This document shows, in pieces, positions 40,800 to 48,589 of a DNA stretch of 48,589 bases (its first letter is position 1; each line of letters begins with the position of its first letter). The stretch spans positions 1 through 48,589 of the forward strand of contig NZ_FQZT01000017.1 of the NCBI RefSeq assembly GCF_900142125.1, given 5' to 3'. The stretch is from Malonomonas rubra DSM 5091 (GTDB lineage: Bacteria; Desulfobacterota; Desulfuromonadia; Desulfuromonadales; Geopsychrobacteraceae). Position numbers and translations under genes: made by a program. The notes beneath the pieces were generated by a model, which was given only the letters and a program-made list of their open reading frames with translations, searched no databases and was not told the DNA's origin.

Positions 40800-43205
40800 C
40801 TATCGCTTTTCCTGAATGAGCAAATCCTGGGCCAATTTTCCCCAGGGGCTGTTACCATCTTCTTCGACCAATTTCGCCAGAAGGTTAAGAGCGCTCCGCT
40901 TCTTACCCGCGCGCAGCAGTATTTGCGCCCTGCGGTAACGCGCCTGGCTGGCGTACTCGGGGTCATCCTGCAGATGAAAAAAAGCCTCGTCGGCAGCAGC
41001 ATTCCTGCGAAGTTGATAGTAGGCCTCGGCCAGCAGTGCCATTTCTTTGACTGGCATCCCTTTTTCCGTTTTCAGCGCTTTTTCCAGGCTACGCACAACC
41101 TCTTCGTAACGCTGCTGCTGCCAGTAGATCCAGGCGGCACGTGATTCCAGCTCAGGGCTGCTGGGCCGATTTTTCCGCTCCAGCCAGGCGATCATCTCTT
41201 CAGTGCGCCCCTGCTTCTCAAAAGCATCGAGCAACAGGCCGAAAATTGCGCCAGCATCCTTGCCACGGGGGTATTTCTTCAGATAACGATCAGCATAGTC
41301 GCTGGCATTGCTGTACTCGCCTCGCTTAAGAAAGGTACGGGCCAAAGGCAGATAGAGCGGCTTGCGCTCCGACTCGCTCTTCGCCCGATCGTACAGATAA
41401 AGCAAAACCCGGCCGGCACGGGGATAAAGACCGAGGTTCTCGAAAGATTCCGCCAGATCCTGCAGAAAGTTCTGATCGACACCACCCCGCAGCAATAGCT
41501 TGCGATTCTGTTCAACCAGCACAACGGCATCGAAATCATTGCCCTGCTGTAACAGCTTGTTGACCACAATCGGGATCTGCTTGAGCAACAGCAGATCTGC
41601 CTCGCGACGCAGCTCGGAACTGCCGAATTCACGCCGGAAGCGCATCAGGTCATTGATGCTTTCACGGTGTTCCGCCAAGAGATAGAGGCTGAGCCCACGC
41701 TTGAAAAAGGCCTCTTCCCGCACCTTGCGGAAAGCGGAGTGCTGAGCAAGTTGCGCGTAGCTGGTAGCAGCCTTGGCCAGCTCGAACTCATCGCCACTGA
41801 TCAGCTTGTGATCAATCAGCCGTAGCTCGGCCCGCTCCCCGCCCTCGGTGCCGGGCCAATCGAGAGTCGCCTTCTGCAGACCGATCACGCCCCAGTCGAT
41901 ATCTCCCGCCTCATAAGCAGAGGAGCCGATAGCGAACTGCACCAGGTCAGCACCGGTCTCCAGCTGCTGTTCACCCAACCTGCCGTAAAAACGGCCGGCG
42001 GTAGCATATTCACCGACTTTAAAAGCGCTGGTGGCAGCACGGTTACAGGCTGCCGGATAATACCCATACAGGCCCTCTTCCTCTTCCAGCTCCCGGTAGA
42101 GCTCGACCGCTTCTTTCAGCTCACCAAGCCCGGCCCTGGCATCGGCCGTGCGCAAATCGACCAGCGACAGCAGGCTGGTTGGCCAGGGCAGCTTCTCCGT
42201 TTTCAGGTAGTCGAGGGCCTGCTGCGGCTTTTTCCCTGCCAACGCAGTCTCCGCCGCCAGCAGGTAGCAGTAAGAAGTCAGCGGAGCAGTCTTGTCGAGG
42301 GTCGGCAGCAGTTCCTGCAATTGCAGCTCGGCGACCATCGGCTGGCCTGCGACCGCTTCGGCATAAGCCGTCAAATAATCGACACGAACCGGATCCGCGG
42401 TCTGCTGATCCTGCAGTTGCTCCAACCGGTAAAGCGCTGCGGCAACGGCATCTGTCCGCAGCTGCGCTTCACTCAACAGCAGGTCACGGATCTCTTGCTG
42501 CTCTACCGTCAGCCCCTGCAACTGACCCGCTTTGCGGATCAGGCTGAGCCATTTGCCTTCATCGGCAAACTGCTGCAATGGCAGCAGTGGACTGGTGCTG
42601 TCCATGACCAGCTTCGGCAGTGACGGCAGGCTGTATTTCTGTGGAATAGTAATTTTAAAGTCGCTGCGATATTCGCGGAAAAACGCGTTCCAACGCCCGT
42701 CCCAAGGAGATTTTTGCTCAAACTCCTGCGCTTTTTTTCCCGCCTTGCGCACCGGCATGTCAGAGATGCGGAAAGCAACGCCGGGGCGTGCCTGGGTATC
42801 ACCTTCCCAGAGCAGCTCCATTTCGATTCGAGGTGGAGCGAGCTTCGACTCAGCCCGCACCTCTACAGGAGCACGGCGCAACAGCAGCGAGGTCAATAGC
42901 TCTTGCTGTTTTTGGGCAAAGAGAATTTTCACCACTGTTTCATCTTCCGGCAGTTTGCGCATCTGTGCCGAAACCCAGACATTCTGCAGAAGCAGGTCAA
43001 CCCGCTGCCCCGAGCTCTCGACGGCAAACTCCGGCAGGGAGGTAAAGTTGAAGCTGATCAGCGTACGGCCGACATCTTCCTTCTTTTCGATCCCGGTCAG
43101 GGTCACTCTGCTGGCAGCACGAACCGGCAGCACGCTGCTGAGAAAGAACAGCAGCAGAAACAGGGCGATGCCCAATATTTTGATGATCTGAGTTGGATAG
43201 CTCAT
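40800..43205 (-). CDS. Periplasmic AMIN-like/TPR protein at head of flagellar cluster
   Basis: 801 residues from ATG 43205; GGAGG precedes it by 5 nt, and it opens a signal peptide (YPTQIIKILGIALFLLLFFL and onward, to VRAA). Next comes a beta-rich region like an AMIN domain (RVTLTGIEKKEDVGRTLISF, QRVDLLLQNVWV), a linker, and then TPR-like helical repeats from about residue 240 to the end (for example YPRAGRVLLYLYDRAK, LARTFLKRGEYSNASDYADRYLKKYPRG). I know no assigned function. Its position before flgB suggests a role in assembling the rod or rings or in their periplasmic environment. An in-frame start at 43307 exists but would hide the signal peptide. Confidence 0.85.
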   Translation of the reverse strand: MSYPTQIIKILGIALFLLLFFLSSVLPVRAASRVTLTGIEKKEDVGRTLISFNFTSLPEFAVESSGQRVDLLLQNVWVSAQMRKLPEDETVVKILFAQKQQELLTSLLLRRAPVEVRAESKLAPPRIEMELLWEGDTQARPGVAFRISDMPVRKAGKKAQEFEQKSPWDGRWNAFFREYRSDFKITIPQKYSLPSLPKLVMDSTSPLLPLQQFADEGKWLSLIRKAGQLQGLTVEQQEIRDLLLSEAQLRTDAVAAALYRLEQLQDQQTADPVRVDYLTAYAEAVAGQPMVAELQLQELLPTLDKTAPLTSYCYLLAAETALAGKKPQQALDYLKTEKLPWPTSLLSLVDLRTADARAGLGELKEAVELYRELEEEEGLYGYYPAACNRAATSAFKVGEYATAGRFYGRLGEQQLETGADLVQFAIGSSAYEAGDIDWGVIGLQKATLDWPGTEGGERAELRLIDHKLISGDEFELAKAATSYAQLAQHSAFRKVREEAFFKRGLSLYLLAEHRESINDLMRFRREFGSSELRREADLLLLKQIPIVVNKLLQQGNDFDAVVLVEQNRKLLLRGGVDQNFLQDLAESFENLGLYPRAGRVLLYLYDRAKSESERKPLYLPLARTFLKRGEYSNASDYADRYLKKYPRGKDAGAIFGLLLDAFEKQGRTEEMIAWLERKNRPSSPELESRAAWIYWQQQRYEEVVRSLEKALKTEKGMPVKEMALLAEAYYQLRRNAAADEAFFHLQDDPEYASQARYRRAQILLRAGKKRSALNLLAKLVEEDGNSPWGKLAQDLLIQEKR
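40820..40834 (-). promoter_or_regulatory. Sigma54 promoter of the flgB operon
   Basis: Minus strand: TGGC (40834-40831), 7-nt spacer, TTGC (40823-40820), followed by T, so the -24/-12 geometry is exact. It lies inside the 3' end of the TPR gene and would start transcription near 40809, about 52 nt before the flgB ATG. The leader length matches that predicted for motA. Confidence 0.68.
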
Positions 43206-43297
43206 CCATGCCTCCGAAGCCTGGCGATAAAATTCCGCAAATCCTCTATGGCCAGAACCATGCCAAAACCAGAACCATCCAGCCAACCACATGAAAT

Positions 43298-43325
43298 ATA
43301 TAGACATTTTCTTTGAGAACTTTTA
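43298..43325 (-). promoter_or_regulatory. Weak candidate promoter for the TPR gene
   Basis: Minus strand TAAAAGTT (43325-43318), 12-nt spacer, GTCTATAT (43305-43298). It matches the flagellin sigma28 promoter region at 20 of 28 positions, but the -10 box is poor, and the TATATA within it could instead be a sigma70-type -10. The predicted start lies between the two possible translation starts and supports the one at 43205. Confidence 0.35.
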
Positions 43326-43407
43326 TCTTCCGACAACTCGATTTTTTTCAGCACATTGGGAAATGCCAGAAGTCGTCTTTTTGACAAGAGGTAACCGCCT
43401 GGAAAAC

Positions 43408-43416
43408 TGCTATATT
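43408..43416 (+). promoter_or_regulatory. Candidate extended -10 promoter for the acyl-CoA synthetase gene
   Basis: TGCTATATT fits an extended -10 element (TGnTATAAT type) 30 bp before the ATG. A TTGACA at 43381-43386 is 24 nt upstream, too far to act as its -35 box. AGGAG at 43433-43437 is the ribosome site. Confidence 0.4.
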
Positions 43417-43445
43417 TTCTAGAACACTCTGCAGGAGATCAGCCG

Positions 43446-45347
43446 ATGCCGACAGCATCCAGAACCAGCACCCTGTTCGACACCCTGCTGCACAGCAGCG
43501 CCGAATATGCCGAGCGCACGGCTTTTATCTACCGTGCGGCCAACAGCGAGTTCGAAGTCAGCTACCAGAAGCTGTTCGAGGATGCCCTGATCCTTGCCAA
43601 GGCGTTTGCTTCGAAAAAAGTACGCAAAGGCAGCAAGGTAATGCTGCTCTCTGACAACCGCTACGGCTGGATTGTCACCGATTTCGCCCTGCTCTCCCTC
43701 GGTGCCGTCAGCGTGCCGCGCGGCAGTGACACTCCGACCAAAGAACTGCAGTTCATCCTCGACCACGCCGAGTGCGAATTCCTCGTTATCGAAACCGCGC
43801 AGTTGCTCAAAGCGCACGAAGAGATGCTGAAAAAACTGAAGAAACTGCGGGCGATTTTCATCATCGAAGGCGAGAAGACCCACAAATGGTTCGATAGCAC
43901 TTACAGCTATAACGATATTCTCGACGACCGTCGTATCAGCCAGGGCGACCGGGACGATTTCATCGCCCGCCGCTACGCCGTAACCCTACAGGACCCGTTC
44001 ACCCTGATTTACACCTCCGGCACCACCGGCACTCCGAAAGGGGTGCTGCTGACCCATCAGAACATCATGCACAACGTCAACACTCTGCCGGAGCTGATCG
44101 ACCTGCGCGAAGATGACCGCTGGGTTTCCATCCTGCCGAGCTGGCATATTTTCGAGCGGGCGGCCGAGTACCTTGCGCTGTCGCGCGGCTGCTGCACCGT
44201 CTACTCCACGATCAAAACCTTCGCCGCCGATCTTGAGAGTTACAAGCCGACCCTGGTCGCCACGGTGCCCCGGCTGTGGGAATCGATGTACAGTAAAATC
44301 AATACGACGCTGGAAAAACAGGACCCGAAAAAAGCGCGCATCTTCAAAAAGCTGGTGCAGATCTCCAGCCGCTACCGCTACCATCAGCGCCGTCTGCGCA
44401 ACCATCTGCCGATCTACCAGAAACCCTTCTTCCTCAAACGGATCGGACAACGCCTGCAATCTCGACTGATACTGATGGCGCTTTTTCCACTCTACAAATT
44501 CGCCTTGAAAAAACTGGCGCTGGTGCAGGAGAAGTTCGGCGGCCGTCTGCGCATGGCAATCAGCGGCGGCGGCAGTCTGCCGCCCTACCTGGATGAATGG
44601 ATCGACGCCATCGGCATCCGCATCGTCAACGCCTACGGCATGACCGAATGCGCCCCGGCCATCGCCGGGCGTGCGCTTAACTGTGAAATTTTCGGCACCC
44701 TGGGTCCACCGATCAAAGAGACCGAGCTGCAGATTGTCGATGAAGAGGGCAAGCTGCTACCTGCCGGCGAGGTGGGGGAAATCCAGCTGCGCGGGCCGCA
44801 GGTTTTTCCCGGCTACTACAAAAATGACGAGGAGAATGCCAAAGCTTTTACCGAAGACGGGTTCTTTAAAACCGGCGACCTCGGCAAACTGACCCTGACC
44901 GGCGAACTGGTCATCACTGGCCGCTCAAAAGAGATCATCGTGCTGGCCAACGGCGAAAATATCGACCCGAGCAACATCGAATCGACCATCACCCAGCTGC
45001 CGTTCGTCAAGGACGCCGTTCTTGTGGGGCAGGATAAAAAAGGACTCGGCGCGCTGATCGTGCCCGACTTCGAGCAACTACGCGATTTCGTCGGCAGTAA
45101 ATTTGAGCGCAACACCGAAAGCGACCAACAGCTGATGGAAAACAAGCAGGTTCTCGACCGGGTAAAAGCGGAGATGAACCGGTTGCTGCATCCGAAAAAA
45201 GGCTTTAAACCGTTTGAAAAACTGCAGAACATTCACTTCTTGGACAAAGAATTCAAAGCCGGTGAAGAACTGACCAACACCTTGAAAAAAAAGCGTCACG
45301 TGATCGAAACCAAGTACCGGGAAATTATCGGCAAGCTATTGAAGTAA
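43446..45347 (+). CDS. Long-chain acyl-CoA synthetase (AMP-forming)
   Basis: 633 residues of the COG1022/FadD15-type family, activating fatty acids to acyl-CoA through an acyl-adenylate. Motifs: YTSGTTGTPKG (189-199, the phosphate loop), ISGGGSLPPYLDEW, YGMTE (397-401), FKTGDLG near 477 and TGRSKEIIVLANGENIDPSNIE near 498. Ribosome site AGGAG with 8-nt spacing. It is divergent from the flagellar cluster and codes on the opposite strand; no functional link to motility is evident. Substrate chain length cannot be read from sequence. Confidence 0.93.
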   Translation: MPTASRTSTLFDTLLHSSAEYAERTAFIYRAANSEFEVSYQKLFEDALILAKAFASKKVRKGSKVMLLSDNRYGWIVTDFALLSLGAVSVPRGSDTPTKELQFILDHAECEFLVIETAQLLKAHEEMLKKLKKLRAIFIIEGEKTHKWFDSTYSYNDILDDRRISQGDRDDFIARRYAVTLQDPFTLIYTSGTTGTPKGVLLTHQNIMHNVNTLPELIDLREDDRWVSILPSWHIFERAAEYLALSRGCCTVYSTIKTFAADLESYKPTLVATVPRLWESMYSKINTTLEKQDPKKARIFKKLVQISSRYRYHQRRLRNHLPIYQKPFFLKRIGQRLQSRLILMALFPLYKFALKKLALVQEKFGGRLRMAISGGGSLPPYLDEWIDAIGIRIVNAYGMTECAPAIAGRALNCEIFGTLGPPIKETELQIVDEEGKLLPAGEVGEIQLRGPQVFPGYYKNDEENAKAFTEDGFFKTGDLGKLTLTGELVITGRSKEIIVLANGENIDPSNIESTITQLPFVKDAVLVGQDKKGLGALIVPDFEQLRDFVGSKFERNTESDQQLMENKQVLDRVKAEMNRLLHPKKGFKPFEKLQNIHFLDKEFKAGEELTNTLKKKRHVIETKYREIIGKLLK

Positions 45348-45370
45348 TCTGCAAATCAAAAAATGAGCTG

Positions 45371-46312
45371 TCAGCCGATAACGCCACTACAGATCAGCGT
45401 CAGCGTTGCGGCGCTGACCAGTATCCAGAGCAGAAGGCCCATCAGCAGTGGGCGCAGGCCGACCTGTTTGAGGACCTCTCTGGTCAACCCGCTACCGATC
45501 AGGAAAAGGGTCATCACCAGAGCCTGCCTGGCAATGCCATAAATTCCGTCCCAGATCGGTGCGTAAGCACTCAGCCAGGAACTGATGCCGGCAGCGGCAA
45601 TAAAACCGAGGATAAACAGAGGAATACCGGTTTTCTCTGCAGATTTGTAGTAGGCCCCGGCGAGCAGGGCACAGGGCGCGATCCACAGTGCCCGTGTCAG
45701 CTTAGCCGTGGTCCCGACTGCTAAAGCCACGCTGCCGAACGCTGCGGCAGCACCAACCACGCTGCTGGTATCGTGAATTGCCAGCGCAGCCCAGAGACCG
45801 AACTGTTCCTGGCTTAACCCAAAAAGCTGGCCAAGCGGAGGGAAAAGCAGCAAAGCCAGCGCATTCAGGGTAAAAATCGTGGCCAGCGATACCGCGATCT
45901 CCTCGTCCTTCGCCTTGATCACCGGAGCCATTGCTGCAATCGCACTGCCGCCACAAATTGCTGTCCCGAAAGCGATCAACTGACGTGTATTTGCCGGGAC
46001 CTGCAACCATCGGCCAAGCCCTTGACCGACAAGAATCGTCACCAGAAGGCTGATCAGGGTCAGCAGCAGGGAATCCCTGCCGACCTCCAAGACACTGACA
46101 ATGTTCACGCCAAACCCGAGCCCGACAACAGAAAGCTTCAAAAGCGTTTTACTGTATTGTCCTGTTTGGCGTGGAAAAGGGTTGCCAAACAGAAAGCTGA
46201 AAGCAAAACCTGCGCTCAAAGCAAGGCCAGAGGAAACAAACGGCAACGCTGTCAGCAAAAACAGGCCGACAAAGGCAATTCCAGTAAAGTGGTGTTTCAA
46301 ATCATTTTCCAT
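45371..46312 (-). CDS. YeiH/UPF0324-family membrane protein, putative anion (sulfate) exporter
   Basis: 313 residues with about nine to ten hydrophobic helices. Family marks are LLKLSVVGLGFGVN, LIAFGTAICGGSAIAAMAPVIKAKDEE and LWAALAIHDTSSVVGAAAAFG. YeiH-type proteins are described as putative sulfate or sulfonate-related exporters, with little direct evidence. It is convergent with the acyl-CoA synthetase gene, 23 bp apart. Substrate unknown. Confidence 0.88.
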   Translation of the reverse strand: MENDLKHHFTGIAFVGLFLLTALPFVSSGLALSAGFAFSFLFGNPFPRQTGQYSKTLLKLSVVGLGFGVNIVSVLEVGRDSLLLTLISLLVTILVGQGLGRWLQVPANTRQLIAFGTAICGGSAIAAMAPVIKAKDEEIAVSLATIFTLNALALLLFPPLGQLFGLSQEQFGLWAALAIHDTSSVVGAAAAFGSVALAVGTTAKLTRALWIAPCALLAGAYYKSAEKTGIPLFILGFIAAAGISSWLSAYAPIWDGIYGIARQALVMTLFLIGSGLTREVLKQVGLRPLLMGLLLWILVSAATLTLICSGVIG

Positions 46313-46349
46313 GAGTAGAGATAATACAGGGAGGGAGCAGGCACTGAAA

Positions 46350-46745
46350 TTAAGCTTGCTCCTCGTTCAATACCAGGAGATAGCCATCCGGATCGTGCAA
46401 CCAGATTTCGCTGCGCTGATGTTCACTATCATCCAATTCATAAACCACCGGCCAACCGTAGCGGTCAATGGCCAGACGGATTGCTGACAGGTCCGGGCTA
46501 CTTAACTCAAGCTGCAGGCCAACACCGAGGGTCTGGCGAATCAGATTCTGCAAAAGGGCAGGATGTTGCGCTTCGAGGATTTGCAGCGGGCGAAAAACGA
46601 TACTGGTTCCAGTGCAACGCAGCAATAGAAAATCGGGACCATCTGTACCCGCAGGGTTGCGTTCCGGCTTCAGCTGCAGAATCTCGCGGTAGAAATCTTC
46701 TGTTCGCTCCAGATCGGCAACCCCGAGGGTCAAACTCAATTGCAT
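46350..46745 (-). CDS. Glyoxalase/bleomycin resistance (VOC) family protein
   Basis: 131 residues from ATG 46745, with AGGA upstream. Two beta-alpha-beta-beta-beta modules are visible: QLSLTLGVADLERTEDFYREILQLKPE at the N-terminus, and LQLELSSPDLSAIRLAIDRYG then EIWLHDPDGYLLVLNE at the C-terminus. The HDPDG/YLLVL end carries the usual metal-site Glu-type region. VOC enzymes cover isomerases, dioxygenases and resistance proteins, so the reaction is unknown. Confidence 0.85.
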   Translation of the reverse strand: MQLSLTLGVADLERTEDFYREILQLKPERNPAGTDGPDFLLLRCTGTSIVFRPLQILEAQHPALLQNLIRQTLGVGLQLELSSPDLSAIRLAIDRYGWPVVYELDDSEHQRSEIWLHDPDGYLLVLNEEQA

Positions 46746-46764
46746 GATTAATTGTCCTATCAAA

Positions 46765-46794
46765 TTGATTTTGATTTCTTGTCTGTGTTTTAAT
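46765..46794 (+). promoter_or_regulatory. Candidate sigma70 promoter of folK
   Basis: TTGATT (46765-46770) and TTTAAT (46789-46794) are separated by 18 nt. The predicted start is only a few bases before the folK ATG at 46805, so the message may be nearly leaderless. Confidence 0.4.
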
Positions 46795-46804
46795 CCGGCA
46801 CGTT

Positions 46805-47329
46805 ATGACAACGGTAAGCAAGAGTCGAGTTTTTATTGCCCTGGGCGGCAATCTGGGAAATCCGCAGCAAGCCTTCCAAGAAGCAATGGACAGTCTGCAA
46901 CAGCATCCGCAGATTACCCTGAGCGCCTGCTCGTCACTTTATTTAACGCCTCCGGTTGGCGGGCCGAAAGGTCAGCCCGACTACCTGAACGCTGTTGTCG
47001 AACTGAGCAGTGACTTGTCCCCTTATGAGCTGCTCAAAGTCTGTCGGCAGATCGAAGATGACGCCGGCCGCACCCGGGAGGTTCTCTGGGGATCACGCAC
47101 CCTCGACCTCGACCTGCTGTTCTACGGTCAGCAGGTACTGACAACCAAAGAGCTGGAGATTCCCCACCCCCGCCTGCATCAGCGTCACTTTGTTCTGCTG
47201 CCGCTGGCGGAACTGGCCGCGGACTTTATCCACCCGCAGAAACACCGCACAGTCGCCGAACTGCTTGCTCAACTGCCACCGGCCACGGGGATAATCCGTT
47301 TGCAAGAGAAATGGACAGATCATGATTAA
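46805..47329 (+). CDS. folK: 2-amino-4-hydroxy-6-hydroxymethyldihydropteridine pyrophosphokinase
   Basis: 174 residues, normal HPPK length. It transfers pyrophosphate from ATP to hydroxymethyldihydropterin in folate synthesis. Motifs: FIALGGNLGNP (10-20), QPDYLNAVVEL, AGRTREVLWGSRTLDLDLLFYG (the Mg-ATP binding signature) and EIPHPRLHQRHFVLLPLAEL. No clear Shine-Dalgarno precedes the ATG. The stop overlaps the next gene by 8 bp. Confidence 0.96.
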   Translation: MTTVSKSRVFIALGGNLGNPQQAFQEAMDSLQQHPQITLSACSSLYLTPPVGGPKGQPDYLNAVVELSSDLSPYELLKVCRQIEDDAGRTREVLWGSRTLDLDLLFYGQQVLTTKELEIPHPRLHQRHFVLLPLAELAADFIHPQKHRTVAELLAQLPPATGIIRLQEKWTDHD

Positions 47330-47588
47330 AATTCTGATGCTGATTCTGCTGTGCTTCGTCGGCTATTCGATGCTGCAGGGCATGATCAACCCGAAACCGA
47401 AAAAGGAAAAACGTGGCTGGATGTCGCGCCGGCAACCACGCAGCAGTGAAGGCGAGCAGATGGTGGAAGACCCGCAGTGCGGCACCTTTATCCCGCTCGG
47501 CGATGCGGTTTCAGCCAATATCAAAGGAAAACAGCACTACTTCTGCTCGAAGAAGTGTCTGAAAGAGTACAAAAAAAACCACAAGTAA
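47322..47588 (+). CDS. Small membrane-anchored protein with YHS/TRASH-like cysteine motif
   Basis: 88 residues. An N-terminal transmembrane helix (about 4-20), a basic linker (KPKKEKRGWMSRRQPR), then a metal-site-like end: DPQCGTFIPLGDAV with Cys53 and YFCSKKCLKEY with Cys75 and Cys79. The C-x(21)-C-x3-C spacing fits YHS/TRASH-type domains of PP0621-like proteins. It overlaps folK by 8 bp and is probably co-transcribed. Function unknown; metal sensing or binding is a guess from the cysteines. Confidence 0.82.
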   Translation: MIKILMLILLCFVGYSMLQGMINPKPKKEKRGWMSRRQPRSSEGEQMVEDPQCGTFIPLGDAVSANIKGKQHYFCSKKCLKEYKKNHK

Positions 47589-47623
47589 ACTTATCTTTTT
47601 ACAGTCCTTAAAAGGAGACATTG

Positions 47624-48265
47624 ATGAAATTCTTTATCGACACCGCAGAAGTAGAAGAGATCCGCGCCGCCCACGAGCTGGGACTGGTTGACGGCGTCAC
47701 CACCAACCCTTCGCTGATCGCCAAGAGCGGCCGCGATTTCCGTGAAGTCATCATCGAAATCACCGAAATCGTCGACGGCCCGATCTCGGCTGAAGTCATT
47801 GCTCTGGATGCCGAAGGCATGCTGGCGGAGGGGCGCGAACTGGCAAAGATCAACAAAAACATCGTCATCAAGGTGCCGATGACCACCGAAGGACTGAAGG
47901 CAACCAAGCAATTCACTGCCGAAGGGATCAAGACCAACGTCACCCTGATCTTCTCGCCGCTGCAGGCGCTGCTGGCTGCTAAAGCAGGCGCAACTTATGT
48001 TTCCCCCTTCGTCGGCCGCCTCGACGACATCAGCCACGACGGCATGGACGGAGTCGACCAGATCCGCACCATCTTCGACAACTACGGCTATGAAACCGAA
48101 ATTATCGTCGCCTCAATCCGCAACCCGCTGCACGTTCTCAATTCCGGGCTGATCGGCGCCGACATCTGCACCATCCCCTACAGCGTCATGACTCAACTGG
48201 CCAAGCACCCGCTGACCGATGCTGGTATCGAAAAATTTCTCGCCGACTGGGAAAAAACCAAATAA
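47624..48265 (+). CDS. Transaldolase, TalC/FSA type
   Basis: 213 residues of the small transaldolase/fructose-6-phosphate aldolase family. [13 protein letters not shown] at the N-terminus, [13 protein letters not shown] (24-36), Schiff-base Lys83 in [40 protein letters not shown] and [16 protein letters not shown]-type end (here [16 protein letters not shown]). I start at ATG 47624; GGAG lies 7 nt upstream and a TTG at 47621 is less likely. Transaldolase versus F6P aldolase activity differs by one active-site residue and cannot be decided by eye. Confidence 0.94.
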   Translation: MKFFIDTAEVEEIRAAHELGLVDGVTTNPSLIAKSGRDFREVIIEITEIVDGPISAEVIALDAEGMLAEGRELAKINKNIVIKVPMTTEGLKATKQFTAEGIKTNVTLIFSPLQALLAAKAGATYVSPFVGRLDDISHDGMDGVDQIRTIFDNYGYETEIIVASIRNPLHVLNSGLIGADICTIPYSVMTQLAKHPLTDAGIEKFLADWEKTK

Positions 48266-48589
48266 CTTAATCTGGTTATCCACCTCGCTCAAGTAGCAGG
48301 TTCCAGAACCAGATTCTTCAAAGGAACTGGCGCTGATTGAGCGGCTTGTTGCATGATTCGCCAAAATCGCTTACCAACTGCTCTGCAGCTACGGCGATTG
48401 AAGCGAAAGACATATTCATCCAGGTAGCGCTGCAAATACTGCGGGTCAAAGCGCCCCTGGAAGGTGCCGAGCATAACCCGCTTTGCTAGTGACGTTACCA
48501 AGTGGACGCCCGGCAGCACGCTTTCTTTTTCGGCGGTCTTGCTCTGAATGATGGCTTTGTGAGAATAGCCTTCAGCCTGCAAGCCGCTG
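48266..48589 (-). mobile_element. IS1595/ISXO2-like insertion sequence, partial
   Basis: The left end of an insertion sequence whose body runs off the window. Its terminal inverted repeat must lie between the talC stop (48265) and the transposase stop (48289), a stretch of only 23 bp; no partner end is available to define it. Insertion directly behind talC leaves talC intact. Confidence 0.75.
48289..48588 (-). CDS. ISXO2-like transposase, C-terminal part
   Basis: The last 99 codons of a DDE transposase of the IS1595 group; the frame is open to the window edge. The family signature at the end of the catalytic domain is visible: HLVTSLAKRVMLGTFQGRF, then LQRYLDEYVFRFNRR. The N-terminal zinc ribbon and most catalytic residues are outside. 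The family call is confident; whether the gene is intact cannot be seen. Confidence 0.88.
   Translation of the reverse strand, partial: SGLQAEGYSHKAIIQSKTAEKESVLPGVHLVTSLAKRVMLGTFQGRFDPQYLQRYLDEYVFRFNRRSCRAVGKRFWRIMQQAAQSAPVPLKNLVLEPAT

Noticed and set aside
43381-43416. TTGACA plus TATATT as a sigma70 promoter for the acyl-CoA synthetase gene
   Set aside because: The spacer is 24 nt, far from the required 16-18; only the extended -10 element is kept as a candidate.
1-48589. tRNA, rRNA, CRISPR arrays, toxin-antitoxin or defence genes
   Set aside because: None recognised by eye on either strand; the window is occupied by flagellar, glycan and housekeeping genes.

Overview
The window is almost entirely a complete flagellar gene superoperon on the minus strand, followed by a few unrelated plus-strand genes at the right edge. 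The gene set (FlhF/FlhG, FliA, FlgM, PomA-type MotA, FlgH/FlgI P- and L-ring proteins, csrA-fliW next to flgKL, a Maf flagellin glycosyltransferase, paired sigma54 and sigma28 promoters) indicates a Gram-negative, polarly or laterally flagellated bacterium. The gene order and the neighbours (short FlgJ-type rod protein, MgtE-N-type MotE, TIGR02530 protein, ISXO2-type IS) fit the Desulfuromonadales/Geobacterales group best; this assignment is an inference from gene content, not from a marker gene.

Transcription of the flagellar part runs from high to low coordinates and reads as a cascade. (1) A TPR protein (43205-40800) is followed by a sigma54-type promoter inside its 3' end that would drive flgB-flgC-fliE-fliF-fliG-fliH-fliI-fliJ-motE-fliK-flgD-TIGR02530-flgE, ending at a strong terminator (29714-29745). 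(2) A second sigma54-type promoter (29609-29625) would drive motA-motB-fliL-M-N-O-P-Q-R-flhB-flhA-flhF-flhG-fliA-(small membrane protein)-flgF-flgG-flgA-flgH-flgI-flgJ, so the sigma28 gene fliA sits in a middle-class operon. (3) After a REP-like repeat pair, a sigma28-type promoter (12391-12418) would drive an unknown protein, then flgM, flgN, flgK, flgL, csrA and fliW, ending at a terminator. (4) A glycosylation operon follows: Maf transferase, SpsF-like cytidylyltransferase, polysaccharide pyruvyl transferase, NeuB/SpsE-like synthase, PseG/SpsG-like hydrolase or transferase, and a methyltransferase, ending at a terminator. (5) A flagellin gene runs off the left edge, with a sigma28-type promoter and a 136-nt leader carrying a CsrA-type hairpin.

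The most interesting elements are regulatory and sugar-related. The flagellin leader looks like a CsrA target close to the coupled csrA-fliW pair, as in the Bacillus hag system but in a glycosylated, sigma54/sigma28-controlled Gram-negative flagellum. The glycan operon combines nonulosonate-type synthesis with a pyruvyl transferase and a methyltransferase, but lacks the early pathway enzymes here. The -24 box of its likely promoter lies in the stem of the preceding terminator.

The right edge (43446-48589) holds a long-chain acyl-CoA synthetase (+), a YeiH-family membrane protein (-), a glyoxalase-fold protein (-), folK overlapping a small membrane YHS/TRASH-like protein (+), a TalC-type transaldolase (+), and the 3' part of an IS1595/ISXO2-like transposase (-) cut by the window end. 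No tRNA, rRNA, CRISPR array or broken flagellar gene was seen. The only stretch longer than 300 bases without a gene is 305-681, which holds the flagellin leader and promoter and the glycan-operon terminator.
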